DNA of 64,000 nucleotides from Mycobacteriales bacterium (GCA_035995165.1 DASYKU010000019.1:20813-84812), one strand, 5' to 3'. Positions 52,682-61,475 are shown, counted from the stretch's first letter. The notes: generated from the sequence alone by a model not told the origin. Numbers and translations are program-made.

Positions 52682-52758
52682 GCGCCGGCACGATCTGACC
52701 GTCGGCGCGATCTGAGCGCCGGCGCGATCTGACCGTCGGCGCGATCTGACCGTCGGCG
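52674..52758. repeat. Five tandem 17-bp repeats at the sigma factor stop codon
   Basis: Five units begin CGATCTGA and continue with either GCGCCGGC or CCGTCGGC. The first unit contains the sigma factor stop; the last ends nine bases before the LuxR gene stop. The array fills the whole convergent gap. Confidence 0.85.
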
Positions 52759-52766
52759 CGTCGGCT

Positions 52767-55346
52767 TCAGCGCAGGCCGAGGCGGGTGGCTTCGGAGACG
52801 GCCCGGCCGCGGCTGTCGACCCCGAGCTTGCGCAGGATCGCGGCGACGTGGTGGTGCACGGTCCGTTCGGACAGGAACAGCCGCGCCGCGATGTCCGCGT
52901 TCGAGGCGCCGGATCCCAGTAGTTCCAGCACTTCCAGCTCCCGCGCGGTCAGCCCGGCCGGGTTGGCCCGGGTCCCCGGCAGCGGGCCGCGCGGCACGCC
53001 GCGGGCGCCGCGCTCCCGCAGCCGGCGGGTCACGATCGCCGCGGCCGGACGGGCGCCGAGCCGCTGGAACTCGGCCAGCGCCGTACGCAGGTCGGCCTCG
53101 TCGGCGGAGCCGACGAGCGCGAGCGCGGCGTCGTACGGACAGCCCAGCACGGCCCACCGCTCGGCCGCACCGCGGACGTCCCCGGCGAGCTGCAAGCCGT
53201 ACGGCCCGGCCGCCCCGTCCGCCCACGGGTCTCCTCCGGCGAGCCGGCGGAGCCAGGCGAGCTCGCCCACCACCCAGCCGGCGTCCCGCTCGGCGGCGAC
53301 CTCCAGCGCCCGCTCGCTCTCCGGCCCGACGTCCCCCGGCCGCCCGGCCAACCAGGCCGCCTCGGCCCGCGCCGCCGCCACCGGCGCCAGGTACTGCAGC
53401 TCATGCTGTCCGGACAGCAACCCGGCCGCATCGGCCAGCAACGGCTGCGCCCCCGGCGAACCCCGGCGCGCGTGCGCCAGCCCGAGCGTGGTCGAGGCGA
53501 GGATCTCCAGCAGCGGCACCGACCGCGCCGCCGCGAGCACCGCCCCCGCCCCGGCGGCGGCCGCGTCCCACCGGCCCAGGTCGAGGTCGGCCCGGGCCCG
53601 GTGGGCCAGCAGGTAGAGCCGCCAGCTCTCCAGCCCCAGCTCCTCGCAGCGCGCGATTCCCTGTTCCAGCAGGGGAAGCAGGTCGTACGCGCGGGTCCGG
53701 TTGGCCGCCCACCCCAGGTGGATGTACGCCCGCCCGATGTGCTCCTCGAGCCCCGCCGCCTCGGCCACCGCGAGGCTGCGCTCCAGCGACTCCCGGCCCT
53801 CGGGCCGGCCGGCCAGCAGCTCGATCGTGCCGAGGTTGTTCAGGCTGTGCGCGACGACCGGCGTCTCCCCCAGCTGCTCGGCCAGGTCGAGCGCCCGCTT
53901 GCCCCAGTCGACGGTCTCGTCGTGCCATTCGTCGTTGAGCGCCATCGAGCTGATGTTGCTGTACGACAGGGCCAGTTCGGGCCCGGGCGGCAGGCTCTCC
54001 AGCAGCCGGACGGCCTCGTCGTCGACCTGCGCGGCCTCCTCGCTGCGGGCCGCGCACCACAGCCGCCGGGACAACATGGCCAGCGCGACCGCGGTGTTGC
54101 GCGGGTCCCCGATCCCCCGCCGCAGTTCGACGGCCCGTTGCAGCAACTCGATCGCGGTGCCCATCTGATCGGTCAGGTAGCACTCGAACGAGCCGGCTTC
54201 CAGCAGGGCGGCGCGGTCGTCCGGCGGGAGGGAGTCGGCGTACCGCAGCGCCCGCGCGTACTGCTCGGCCGCCTCCCGGTGCGCTCCCGTCGCCGCCGCC
54301 TGCCGGGCCGCCGCCGGCGCGTACTCCAGCACGGCCATCCGGTCCCGGGCCGCATCGGCATGGTGCGCGAGCCGAGCCGCGTCCGCGTGGTGCGCGAGCC
54401 GGGCCTGATCCCGGTCGACCAGCGCGGTCAGCGCCCGCCGGTGCAGCTCGCGCCGGCGGTGCGGACCCAGCGACTCCTCGACCGCGCGGCGCGCCAGCTC
54501 GTGGCGGAACGCGACGCCGTTCGGCACCGACCGCAGGATCCCCGCAGCCAGCGCCGCGTCCGGACCGCCGGCGCCGAGAGCATCGAGCAGCTCCAGCTCC
54601 GCGTACGGCACCGCGACCGAGACGGCGTCCAGCACGTCCGCGGCCCCCGGCCCGAGCCGCGCGATCCGCGCCAGCACGGCCTCCCGCACGGTCGCCGGGA
54701 TGTGCTCGCCGCCGGCCGCGACCACCTCGGTCACGAAGAACGCGTTGCCGCCGGTGATCCGGTACAGCTCGGCCGCGTCCAGTCCGCCGGCCAACTGCTC
54801 TATCCCCTTGTAGGACAGCGCTTCTGTGGTGAGCCGTGAGCCCCGCACCTCGCCGAGGAGTGTCCGAAGTGGATGGTGCCGGTCGAGCTCGTCGTCCCGG
54901 TGGCTCAGCACCAGCAGCAGGGGGATCGACTCGATCCGCCGCCCCAGCAGGCTCAGCACGTCCAGCGTCGCCTCGTCGGCCCAGTGCAGGTCCTCGCACA
55001 CCAGCACGGCGCCGTTTTGGGAGCGGGCCTCGTCCGCGATCGCCGCCGCCACCTCGTACGGCTTCGCGCCCTCGGTCAGCAGTCGGGCCAGCTCACCGCC
55101 GGCCTGCGCGGCGATGTCGGCGAACGGCCCCAGCGGCCGCGGGGTGAACAACGGATCGCAGGCGCCCCAGAGCGTCCGGCCGTCCGCGAACGTCCGCAGC
55201 AGCGCGGTCTTCCCGCTGCCGGCCTCCCCCGCGACCACGACGAGACACCCGCGCCGGTCCTCGATGACCTGCTGCCGCGCCGCCGCCAGCGCGCGCAGCT
55301 GCGGCCCGCGCTCCACCAGCGCAGGCTCCCCCGGGATGCCGACCAT
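52767..55346 (-). CDS. LuxR family regulator of the LAL type (ATPase, TPR, HTH)
   Basis: This 859-residue regulator has an N-terminal AAA/STAND ATPase with Walker A 'GEAGSGKTALL' near residue 45 and Walker B 'VLVCEDLHWAD'. A long TPR-like helical region (about 330-780) follows. The C-terminal LuxR helix-turn-helix is 'LTARELEVLELLGSGASNADIAARLFLSERTVHHHV' in core. Such proteins activate carbon or secondary metabolism genes on ligand binding. A 27-base tandem duplication (54358-54411) repeats 'ARLAHHADA'. ATG 55346 chosen; the frame is open to 55373. Confidence 0.92.
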   Translation of the reverse strand: MVGIPGEPALVERGPQLRALAAARQQVIEDRRGCLVVVAGEAGSGKTALLRTFADGRTLWGACDPLFTPRPLGPFADIAAQAGGELARLLTEGAKPYEVAAAIADEARSQNGAVLVCEDLHWADEATLDVLSLLGRRIESIPLLLVLSHRDDELDRHHPLRTLLGEVRGSRLTTEALSYKGIEQLAGGLDAAELYRITGGNAFFVTEVVAAGGEHIPATVREAVLARIARLGPGAADVLDAVSVAVPYAELELLDALGAGGPDAALAAGILRSVPNGVAFRHELARRAVEESLGPHRRRELHRRALTALVDRDQARLAHHADAARLAHHADAARDRMAVLEYAPAAARQAAATGAHREAAEQYARALRYADSLPPDDRAALLEAGSFECYLTDQMGTAIELLQRAVELRRGIGDPRNTAVALAMLSRRLWCAARSEEAAQVDDEAVRLLESLPPGPELALSYSNISSMALNDEWHDETVDWGKRALDLAEQLGETPVVAHSLNNLGTIELLAGRPEGRESLERSLAVAEAAGLEEHIGRAYIHLGWAANRTRAYDLLPLLEQGIARCEELGLESWRLYLLAHRARADLDLGRWDAAAAGAGAVLAAARSVPLLEILASTTLGLAHARRGSPGAQPLLADAAGLLSGQHELQYLAPVAAARAEAAWLAGRPGDVGPESERALEVAAERDAGWVVGELAWLRRLAGGDPWADGAAGPYGLQLAGDVRGAAERWAVLGCPYDAALALVGSADEADLRTALAEFQRLGARPAAAIVTRRLRERGARGVPRGPLPGTRANPAGLTARELEVLELLGSGASNADIAARLFLSERTVHHHVAAILRKLGVDSRGRAVSEATRLGLR

Positions 55347-55502
55347 CCCCCCACCCTGACACCCCCACCGCACCCGGTCCAGCGGCCGGCCCGGCCACGT
55401 ACCGCGAGGTCCTCGTCCCCGGGGTGCCGAAAAGAGGACAGCTCCAGGACGTTCCCGGAAACCTCGCTCAACTGCACCCCGTCAGCCGTACGGTCCAGGC
55501 TC

Positions 55503-56285
55503 ATGTCGGAAGCATCAGACCTGACCCCGGCGGCAGGCCGGGCCCGGAGCGCCGTCACCGCCGGCCTCGCGAAGTCCCGGCTGCTGGCGACGGGTGTCCG
55601 CGAGTCGATCCGGACGGTGTCGCCACCGACTGCGCCGCTGATCGACGAGTGGCAGGTCGGCCTCGGCCATCTCGTCCGCCGGATCCCGCAGGTGCCGGAC
55701 CGGCTGAGCCGCCTGGTGTCCCCGCTGGACCGGCTCGCCGAGGTCAGCCTCGGGCCCGACCACCTGGCGTTCGACGGCGAGCGGGTGTCCTGGACGGACG
55801 TGACCGAGGTCCGGCTCGGCCCGGTGACCGACGTCCTGTCGGCCGCCGCGGTCGACAAGGAACTCGCACGGATCACCTCCAAGCTCCCGCCGGTGCCGGG
55901 CCGGAAGTGGGTCTCCACCCAGGTTGCGGAGCTCGTCCTCGGTCTCGTCGCCGCCGTCACCGAGTCCGCGCTGGACCGGGCGTCCGGAGCTGATCCGGCG
56001 CTGGTCCCGTTGGGAGTCTCGGCCCGCGGCCGCTTCGGCCGCCGCCGGGACATGACCCCGGGCCTGTTCGCCGTGCTGCTGTGCGCAGCCGTACCGGGGG
56101 TGACGACAGCGATCTGCAGCACCGCGACCGAGCACGGCGCGACCATCGAGATCCCGCCCCCGTCCGGTGCCGCCCTGCGTGCGGACCAGATCCGAACCAG
56201 GACACAGGCCCTCAGGGGCTTCGTCGAGGCCAAGCTCGCCCAGCCCCCGGCAGAGCTCCCACCCGCGCAGCCGGACGACGAATAG
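55503..56285 (+). CDS. Hypothetical cytoplasmic protein
   Basis: This 260-residue protein has no recognised domain. It contains a basic N-terminal helix, a central 'LGPDHLAFDGERVSWTDVTEVRLGPVTDVL' region that may be PH-like beta strands, and an Ala/Leu helix 'TPGLFAVLLCAAVPGVTT'. The tail is Pro-rich and acidic. ATG 55503; no strong ribosome site. It is 39 bases ahead of the oxidoreductase fusion gene and could be cotranscribed with it. Confidence 0.65.
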   Translation: MSEASDLTPAAGRARSAVTAGLAKSRLLATGVRESIRTVSPPTAPLIDEWQVGLGHLVRRIPQVPDRLSRLVSPLDRLAEVSLGPDHLAFDGERVSWTDVTEVRLGPVTDVLSAAAVDKELARITSKLPPVPGRKWVSTQVAELVLGLVAAVTESALDRASGADPALVPLGVSARGRFGRRRDMTPGLFAVLLCAAVPGVTTAICSTATEHGATIEIPPPSGAALRADQIRTRTQALRGFVEAKLAQPPAELPPAQPDDE

Positions 56286-56324
56286 CCATCCACTGACGGG
56301 GCCGGTGACGGCACACTGACCCGC

Positions 56325-57797
56325 GTGCCCGACGCGCTGAACCTGCCGTCCCCGTGCGTCGTCGTGCTGGTCGGCCCGGGCGCGTCCGGGAAGTCGACCT
56401 GGGCGGCGGCCCATTTCGCGCCGGACGTGATCGTCTCCAGCGACCGCCTGCGCGCGCTCGTCGGCACCGGCGAGAACGACATCGCGGCGAGTACGGACGC
56501 GTTCGACCTGCTGGAGGAGGTCGTCCGGCGCCGGCTGGCCCGGCGGCTGACCACGGTGATCGACACGCTCGCCCTCGATCCCCGGCGCCGGCTGGCCTGG
56601 CTGGCGCAGGCCCGCGCGCACGACCTGCCCTGCGTCGCGGTCGCCTTCGACACTCCGGCCGCGGAGTGCCGTTCGCGCAACCGCGGCCGGGCCAAGCGGA
56701 TCCCGGCCGACGTCCTGACCGGACAGCTGCGCACCTGGCGGGCGACCCGCGCCCTGCTCCCGGCCGAGGGCTGGGACGACGTGCTATCGCCCCAACCCGT
56801 CCGCGTCGTTCCGCCGGCGTTCGTGGACGCGGTCTCCGCTCCTGCCAGCCCTCCGGAGACCGGCCTCCGCTTCGGTCTGCACCTGGGCTCGTACACCTTC
56901 GACGGCGGTACCGCGGCGACCCGTGACCGCCTCACCGAGATCGCGACCGCCGCCGAGGAGGCCGGCTTCGACGCGATCTACGTGATGGACCACTTCCGTC
57001 AGATCCCGCAGGTCGGCCGGGCCTGGGACGACTTCCTGGAGAGCTACACGACGCTCGGATACCTGGCCGCCTGCACGCAACGGGTGCGCATCGGCGCGCT
57101 GGTCACCGGTGTGACCTACCGGAACGTCGGCCACCTGGCCAAGATCATCGCCACCCTCGACGTCCTCAGCGGCGGCCGAGCAGTCTGCGGCCTCGGCCTG
57201 GCCTGGTTCAAACAGGAGCACGACGCGTACGGCTGGGACTTCCCGTCCGTCCCTTCCCGCTACGCCCTGCTGGAAGACACCCTGCAGGCTCTGCCGTTGC
57301 TCTGGGGCCCAGGCCATCCGTCCTTCTCAGGACGCGTCCTCTCGCTCCCCGACACAAGCTGCTACCCGCGCCCGCTGCACGACGTCCCGATCATCGTCGG
57401 CGGCAACGGAGAACGCCACACCCTCCGCCTGGCCGCCCAGTACGCCACCGCAGCCAACGTCATGGGCGACGCCGCAACAGTCGCCCGCAAACGCGCCGTC
57501 CTCTCCGCCCACTGCACCGAGCTCGGCCGCGACCCGGCTTCCGTCGCGCTCACCCACCTCTCGACCACCCTCATCGCGCCCGACGACCGCTCGCTGACCG
57601 CCGCGATCGACCGCGCCCGCCCCCGCGACCCGGCCCGCTACGCCGCCTCGGTCAACGCCGGCACCATCCCCGACCACATATCCCGCTTCCGCCACCTCGC
57701 CAACTCCGGCGCCCGCGAAGTAATGATCCGCCTGCCCGACCTCACCGACCCTTCTCCATTGGCGACGGCCGCAAAAGTCATCGCCGCCTTCCGCTGA
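56325..57797 (+). CDS. Fusion of P-loop kinase domain and LLM class F420-type oxidoreductase
   Basis: This 490-residue protein joins two domains. Residues ~10-165 form a P-loop kinase-like domain (Walker A 'GPGASGKST', 'VIVSSDRLRALVG', 'AFDTPAAECRSRNRGR') like polynucleotide kinase/AAA_33 proteins. Residues ~180-490 form a luciferase-like monooxygenase with 'FGLHLGSYTFDGG', 'AEEAGFDAIYVMDHFRQIP', 'IATLDVLSGGRAVCGLGLAW' and 'IIVGGNGERHTLRLAA'. The LLM half is typical of F420-dependent enzymes. GTG start. No stop or frameshift breaks the junction, so the fusion seems real. Confidence 0.88.
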   Translation: MPDALNLPSPCVVVLVGPGASGKSTWAAAHFAPDVIVSSDRLRALVGTGENDIAASTDAFDLLEEVVRRRLARRLTTVIDTLALDPRRRLAWLAQARAHDLPCVAVAFDTPAAECRSRNRGRAKRIPADVLTGQLRTWRATRALLPAEGWDDVLSPQPVRVVPPAFVDAVSAPASPPETGLRFGLHLGSYTFDGGTAATRDRLTEIATAAEEAGFDAIYVMDHFRQIPQVGRAWDDFLESYTTLGYLAACTQRVRIGALVTGVTYRNVGHLAKIIATLDVLSGGRAVCGLGLAWFKQEHDAYGWDFPSVPSRYALLEDTLQALPLLWGPGHPSFSGRVLSLPDTSCYPRPLHDVPIIVGGNGERHTLRLAAQYATAANVMGDAATVARKRAVLSAHCTELGRDPASVALTHLSTTLIAPDDRSLTAAIDRARPRDPARYAASVNAGTIPDHISRFRHLANSGAREVMIRLPDLTDPSPLATAAKVIAAFR

Positions 57798-57817
57798 CGG
57801 GCTCGCACCTGATCGGG

Positions 57818-57840
57818 ACTTGCCAATAGTTGGACAGTAG
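57818..57840 (+). promoter_or_regulatory. ACTTG-CAA / TGGACA motif, first copy
   Basis: A 23-base motif with ACTTG.CAA at its left and TGGACA.TA at its right recurs at 60535-60557 in the same orientation, with 16 identical positions. It lies upstream of the 32-codon ORF and is likely a promoter or operator of the accessory region. Confidence 0.35.
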
Positions 57841-57907
57841 CGAGACGGAAGTCATTCTCTTGACTGCCCTCGGACCGCGCCGTTCGCTACAGAAAGGCAG
57901 GAATCCG

Positions 57908-58006
57908 ATGAACGCCTTTCACGATCACCCGGACGCAACGCCAGCGCAGCAGCAGGACGATTCGGCACGCCGCATCGTCGCACCCACCAAACCGACAATC
58001 AACTGA
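57908..58006 (+). CDS. 32-residue small ORF
   Basis: This short frame starts ATG with GGCAGGA five bases ahead, a good ribosome site, and encodes 'MNAFHDHPDATPAQQQDDSA' followed by 'RRIVAPTKPTIN'. The acidic, Gln-rich first half and different second half recall a leader plus core of a peptide precursor. No modification enzyme is adjacent. It overlaps the decayed end of the fic pseudogene by eight bases, tail to tail. Confidence 0.4.
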   Translation: MNAFHDHPDATPAQQQDDSARRIVAPTKPTIN

Positions 58007-58949
58007 CGACGCGCGGCACCAGCGCCGCGGATCCAGACACGCCGAACAGGCGCGAGACGCTGGATGTGGTGAGAACGGGATGTTCTTGCAGAGTCTCAAG
58101 AATGCGAGAGGTAGCCGAACCGGATCGCGGCGTCTCCCGAAGATTCTGCTCTCGACGCTTCGTAGCCACGGCTCGTTCCCATCCCGCTCGGAGGTCATGA
58201 AGACTCGTAGCGAAGGACTCCGCCTGCGTCACTGCAATACTGACCGCGTTCAGGAAGACACGAAGCCACTCGGAAATTGCGCGTTCGCTGTCAGGTCCGA
58301 CAACTGGTCCCGCATAACGGTAAGCCGTCAACCCTTCGACGTACTCTCGGGATCGGGTCAGTAGAACCGGACTGACAGGTAAGACGGCAATGCGTAAGAC
58401 CTCGCCGAACCAGAACTGTATGTAATGAGTGCTCGTCCGACTCTACCGTTCCCGTCCTTGAATGGATGCACCGTCTCGAACTGGGCGTGAACGATACCGG
58501 CCTGGATCAGCGGAGCGTGGACTCCCCCGTTCATGTACTCCACCAGATCACCCATGAGGGCGTCCATGAGCGAAGGCTGGGGCGGCACAAAGTCGGCCGT
58601 CAAGGGATGGTAGTCAGAGCCACTGATCCAGTTTTGCACGTCGCGGATTCCCAGCAGTTCAGGCTCGTCCGACAGGAGGGTTCTCTGTAGCTCCCTCCAG
58701 CCCACGAGCTCCCGGGCGATCGCCGAGTCGCCGAGTCGCGTTTTCGACTTGCCAACTCAGGTCTGAGACGTCCGACGCGAGCGCCAGCGGGCGGTTCATC
58801 AGCAGGTCGGGCCGGTATGTGGAGTACTCGCCACCCGCCCTGTCATCACGAGCCGGCGCGTTCGGACTGGGAGTCAGTAGCTTGTCTGCCAGTCCGCCAT
58901 GCCGCCTCCCGCAGGGCTTCGCCCCAACCTTGGCCATTGAGACCTTCAA
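57999..58949 (-). pseudogene. Broken Fic family AMP-transferase gene
   Basis: Three frames together spell a Fic protein. The N-terminal part (58659-58949) has 'EYSTYRPDLLMNRPLAL' and 'ENATRRLGDRPGARGLEG'. The middle part (58358-58705) has 'RDVQNWISGSDYHPL' and the active motif 'HPFKDGNGRVGRALI'. The C-terminal part (about 57999-58410) has 'PVSPVLLTRSREYVEGLTAY' and 'ERAISEWLRVFLNAV'. Frame changes occur near 58690 and just after the active motif. About 60-70 residues between the first two parts, including the usual inhibitory S/TxxxE(G/N) helix, are missing. The C-terminal winged helix is cut short. Confidence 0.85.
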
Positions 58950-59144
58950 GCAAGTTTAGGTCCCTAACCTTGCGATCGCGGCCGTGATTCGCCAGGAAGT
59001 TCGGGATCCTTCCCTCAGACGACGACCGCCATGGCGCGGACGCGTAGCACGCTGGCCATGATCTCCGACGTGCGTCGCGGGCCCGAGAAGCCGCCCATCG
59101 TCATCGCTGGGCCTGGTCCGAGCGGGCTGGCAGGAGCAGGGACG

Positions 59145-59894
59145 TCAAGTCCGCTGCCGCAGCGCGGCGCGGGCCAACTGAATCCCAGCCACCGTCGCCG
59201 GCGCCGGCGAGCCACCCTGGTCCTCCTCCGCGAGCACCCCGAGTCGACGCAGAGCCGTCCAGGTGTCCCGGGCCGCGTCGAAGGACTGCCACTGGTCCAA
59301 GGGAGCACCGGTGCCGCCGACCCGCCAGCCCAACGACGCCATCCCCGTGCGCAGCAACCGGTTGACCTTCGCCGAATTCAATGGCGTACCCGAGGCGACG
59401 GCGACCAGGAGCAGCACCCCGGCGTCCGCGGCGGCCTCAGTGCGAGCGTCGGGAAGGCGGTCGGCGACGTGCCACCACAAGCCGACCGGGTCTGCGCGCA
59501 GACCGGACCCGACCTTCGTCGACAACAGCACGCCACGATGCTTGCGAACCAGGCCGAACCGTCGCGCCGACTCCCGCAACTCCAGCACGGGCCTCGTGTG
59601 GTACTCCCGATTCGCCGCGCCGAACCACCTCTCCCGCCGGCCCAAGGCATCCATCGCCTCGGTCACGACCGCCGGCGGCAGATGACCCGCCGAGGTCAGC
59701 CGCACTCCGTCAGCACCGAGTCGATCCAACAGCCAGGCGTACGGACGCACCACGGCAGCCGCCTCCGACACCTCGACCGCGACCGGCCGATCAAGCGCCG
59801 CCCGAGCCACGAACCCGCGGAACCGGACGGCATCCTCGCCGGACAGGCGATCGAGCACGTCGACCAGATGCTCCGACAACAGGTCGGGGGACAT
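59145..59894 (-). CDS. Hypothetical protein like the C-terminal part of plasmid pRiA4b ORF-3 proteins
   Basis: This 249-residue protein contains 'LTSAGHLPPAVVTEAMDALG', 'ANREYHTRPVLELRESARRFGLVRKHRG' (core) and 'LRADPVGLWWHVADRLP'. These blocks are found in the C-terminal domain of actinobacterial pRiA4b ORF-3-like proteins; the N-terminal domain is absent. Such genes are frequent in mobile regions. ATG 59894 was chosen; the frame is open to 60005 and no strong ribosome site is seen. Function unknown. Confidence 0.7.
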   Translation of the reverse strand: MSPDLLSEHLVDVLDRLSGEDAVRFRGFVARAALDRPVAVEVSEAAAVVRPYAWLLDRLGADGVRLTSAGHLPPAVVTEAMDALGRRERWFGAANREYHTRPVLELRESARRFGLVRKHRGVLLSTKVGSGLRADPVGLWWHVADRLPDARTEAAADAGVLLLVAVASGTPLNSAKVNRLLRTGMASLGWRVGGTGAPLDQWQSFDAARDTWTALRRLGVLAEEDQGGSPAPATVAGIQLARAALRQRT

Positions 59895-60013
59895 ACGGAC
59901 ATTGTCGACCGTGCCGCCTGAGCTGACGCTCGCGCCCCGACGGTGCCACGTGACTACCGACCTCGCGGGCGCTTCCGGTACAGGTCCGGGGCACCAGCCA
60001 CTCATTCTGCCCT

Positions 60014-60245
60014 ACAACTGAGACCCAAAATGAATGGTTCGCCATTTCGGCAACCCGGCGGGCCAAACATCGAGGTCAGGGTGGAGCCGCCTCGGAGAAT
60101 CGAAATCCGGACCTATTCATTACGAGCCAGCCGACCGCACGTTCGTGAACGACCTCCGACGTACGAGATCCGCTGCTCAGCGACCGACCGCGGACCTCGG
60201 AGTACACCGGTTGACAACTACGAACTGAGACCAGACTGAGACCAC
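60014..60245. repeat. Direct repeat A (~230 bp) with tRNA 3'-half
   Basis: This segment matches 63434-63664 with an offset of 3,420 bases. Both begin ACAACTGAGACC, include a tRNA fragment and AGAATCGAA, CTCCGACGTACGA and a CACCGG(T/C)TGAC block, and end in two more copies of CTGAGACC. It marks the left edge of a probable integrated segment. Confidence 0.75.
60082..60126 (-). other. 3' half of a tRNA gene, probably tRNA-Thr(CGT), diverged copy
   Basis: Read on the minus strand, 45 bases run from an anticodon loop (CTCGTAA, anticodon CGT) through the T-loop TTCGATT to an acceptor 3' strand AGGCGGC-T-CCA. The T-stem has one mismatch (CGGAT/CTCCG). There is no matching 5' half upstream, so it is not a working gene. 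It looks like an attachment-site remnant. Confidence 0.65.
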
Positions 60246-60719
60246 CGCAATGGCTCAAGCTGCCTTCCGGAGCGTCGGGTCCACCAGACGACCGCAGCGA
60301 AGCGGTCGCCGCCAACGGAGGTACCGAAAGACCTGCGTCGAACTCTTCCGACGCCGATCGACCCCCGCCGCCACGTGGCGGCCGCGGGTTCCGGAAAGTC
60401 CTGCCGAGCGGGTCCACGGCGAGCGACCGGTTAGCCAGACGACGCCTGCACTTCAATGACCAGGGCCCCGCAGACCTGCCCCGGTGACCCTCGGCGCTGG
60501 TCGGTCGACCTCTCGACAACGGATCTTCGGCGGTACTTGTCAAAGACTGGACAATAAGAGAAGACCTCGGTGAATTCCTGCGGCGCCCGGGTCATGCGTG
60601 CAGGATGATGTACGTCGTCCCTCCGGGGTTGGTTTCCTGATCTAGGCACCGCTCATTCTGGTCATGCACCTGAACACACCCGCGCGGCCTATACCGCCGG
60701 CCTACACTTGGGAGACACC
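60246..60719. other. 474-base stretch without a supportable gene
   Basis: Open frames here lack ribosome sites and family features. The stretch holds the second copy of the 23-base motif (60535-60557), in which TTGTC and GACAA form an inverted repeat around eight bases. Confidence 0.5.
60535..60557 (+). promoter_or_regulatory. ACTTG-CAA / TGGACA motif, second copy
   Basis: This matches the motif at 57818-57840. The centre TTGTCaaagactgGACAA is an 18-base inverted repeat, which suggests a repressor site or a promoter. It is 163 bases upstream of the membrane protein gene. Confidence 0.35.
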
Positions 60720-61001
60720 ATGGGATGGTTTATCGTCATACTTCTGGTGGTTTATCTAGGAGTAATGAGATATTTCGCCCGGCGATACTTCGCTCTCCGA
60801 CACGGAGTGTCGCTCGAGCGCGGCGAGACGGGCGTTCTGTCCGCGAGCATGATCGGCGCGACCTGGCCGGTGATGATGTTCGTGCCGTCGGTTCGTGAAC
60901 CGGTGATGTGCGGGCATCACCGGCACGTGCTCCGGCATGCACAGCTGGTGGAGGAGATTCGCGCGGCCGACGAGATTCGCCGACAGCGCCGGGCGTCCTG
61001 A
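60720..61001 (+). CDS. Small membrane protein, unknown
   Basis: This 93-residue protein has an N-terminal hydrophobic helix ('WFIVILLVVYLGV'), a weaker second hydrophobic stretch ('SMIGATWPVMMFVP') and a charged C-terminal helix ending 'RRQRRAS'. GGGAG lies six bases before the ATG. It is in lower-GC accessory DNA. No family recognised. Confidence 0.6.
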   Translation: MGWFIVILLVVYLGVMRYFARRYFALRHGVSLERGETGVLSASMIGATWPVMMFVPSVREPVMCGHHRHVLRHAQLVEEIRAADEIRRQRRAS

Positions 61002-61070
61002 CCGTCGCAGCGGGCCGGCCGACCAGCGACCAGACGTTGACTGGCTCACCCAACCGATCGGATGGTCCGA

Positions 61071-61475
61071 ATGGCGCTCTTCAGTAATCGCCGAGCCGAA
61101 CGGCAGGCTCAGGAGCAGCGTGCCGCCGCCGCCCTCAACAGGCTCGAGGAAGCGCAGTCCGCCTTCACGCGCGAGTTCAAACGCTGGATCGAGCGAATCA
61201 GTCAAGCCTATGTGGACCATGGCACCAGCGGACTCACCGAAGAGATCCTCGAACGGGCCGGTCGGCTCTCCCGCATTGACGCCTCCGGACTCGAACGCAC
61301 CCAACTAATCTATATACAGGGCTTCCTGGGTTCCTACACGGGCGCCTCGATCCGACGGCATCGGGCGACGAGCGTCGTCGCTGCCGCCCGATCACGGGAC
61401 CCTGATCTTGGGGTCGATCACGCCAACTCCTACTGGGACAACGTCGAGCTGTACGTCGGATCCCTGCTCGCATAG
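61071..61475 (+). CDS. Hypothetical protein with coiled-coil N-terminus
   Basis: This 134-residue protein begins with a charged Ala/Gln/Arg/Glu helix ('NRRAERQAQEQRAAAALNRL') likely to form a coiled coil. A mixed helical domain follows and the chain ends 'YWDNVELYVGSLLA'. GGATGG precedes ATG 61071; ATG 61062 is three codons longer. It lies 69 bases after the membrane protein gene and may share its transcript. No family recognised. Confidence 0.6.
   Translation: MALFSNRRAERQAQEQRAAAALNRLEEAQSAFTREFKRWIERISQAYVDHGTSGLTEEILERAGRLSRIDASGLERTQLIYIQGFLGSYTGASIRRHRATSVVAAARSRDPDLGVDHANSYWDNVELYVGSLLA

Noticed and set aside
58846..58965. Minus-strand stretch reading 'LLEGLNGQGWGEALREAAWR'
   Set aside because: It looks coding in composition but has no start codon and overlaps the N-terminal part of the fic pseudogene. 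It is possibly the tail of another decayed gene; left unannotated.
60076..60543. 155-residue minus-strand frame ending 'MNRSGFRFSEAAPP'
   Set aside because: Its C-terminus is simply the tRNA 3' fragment translated, a well-known false ORF pattern; the rest is unlike protein.
60600..60680. Short minus-strand frame of about 25 codons ending 'TNPGGTTYIILHA'
   Set aside because: Too short, no convincing ribosome site and no match to a known family.
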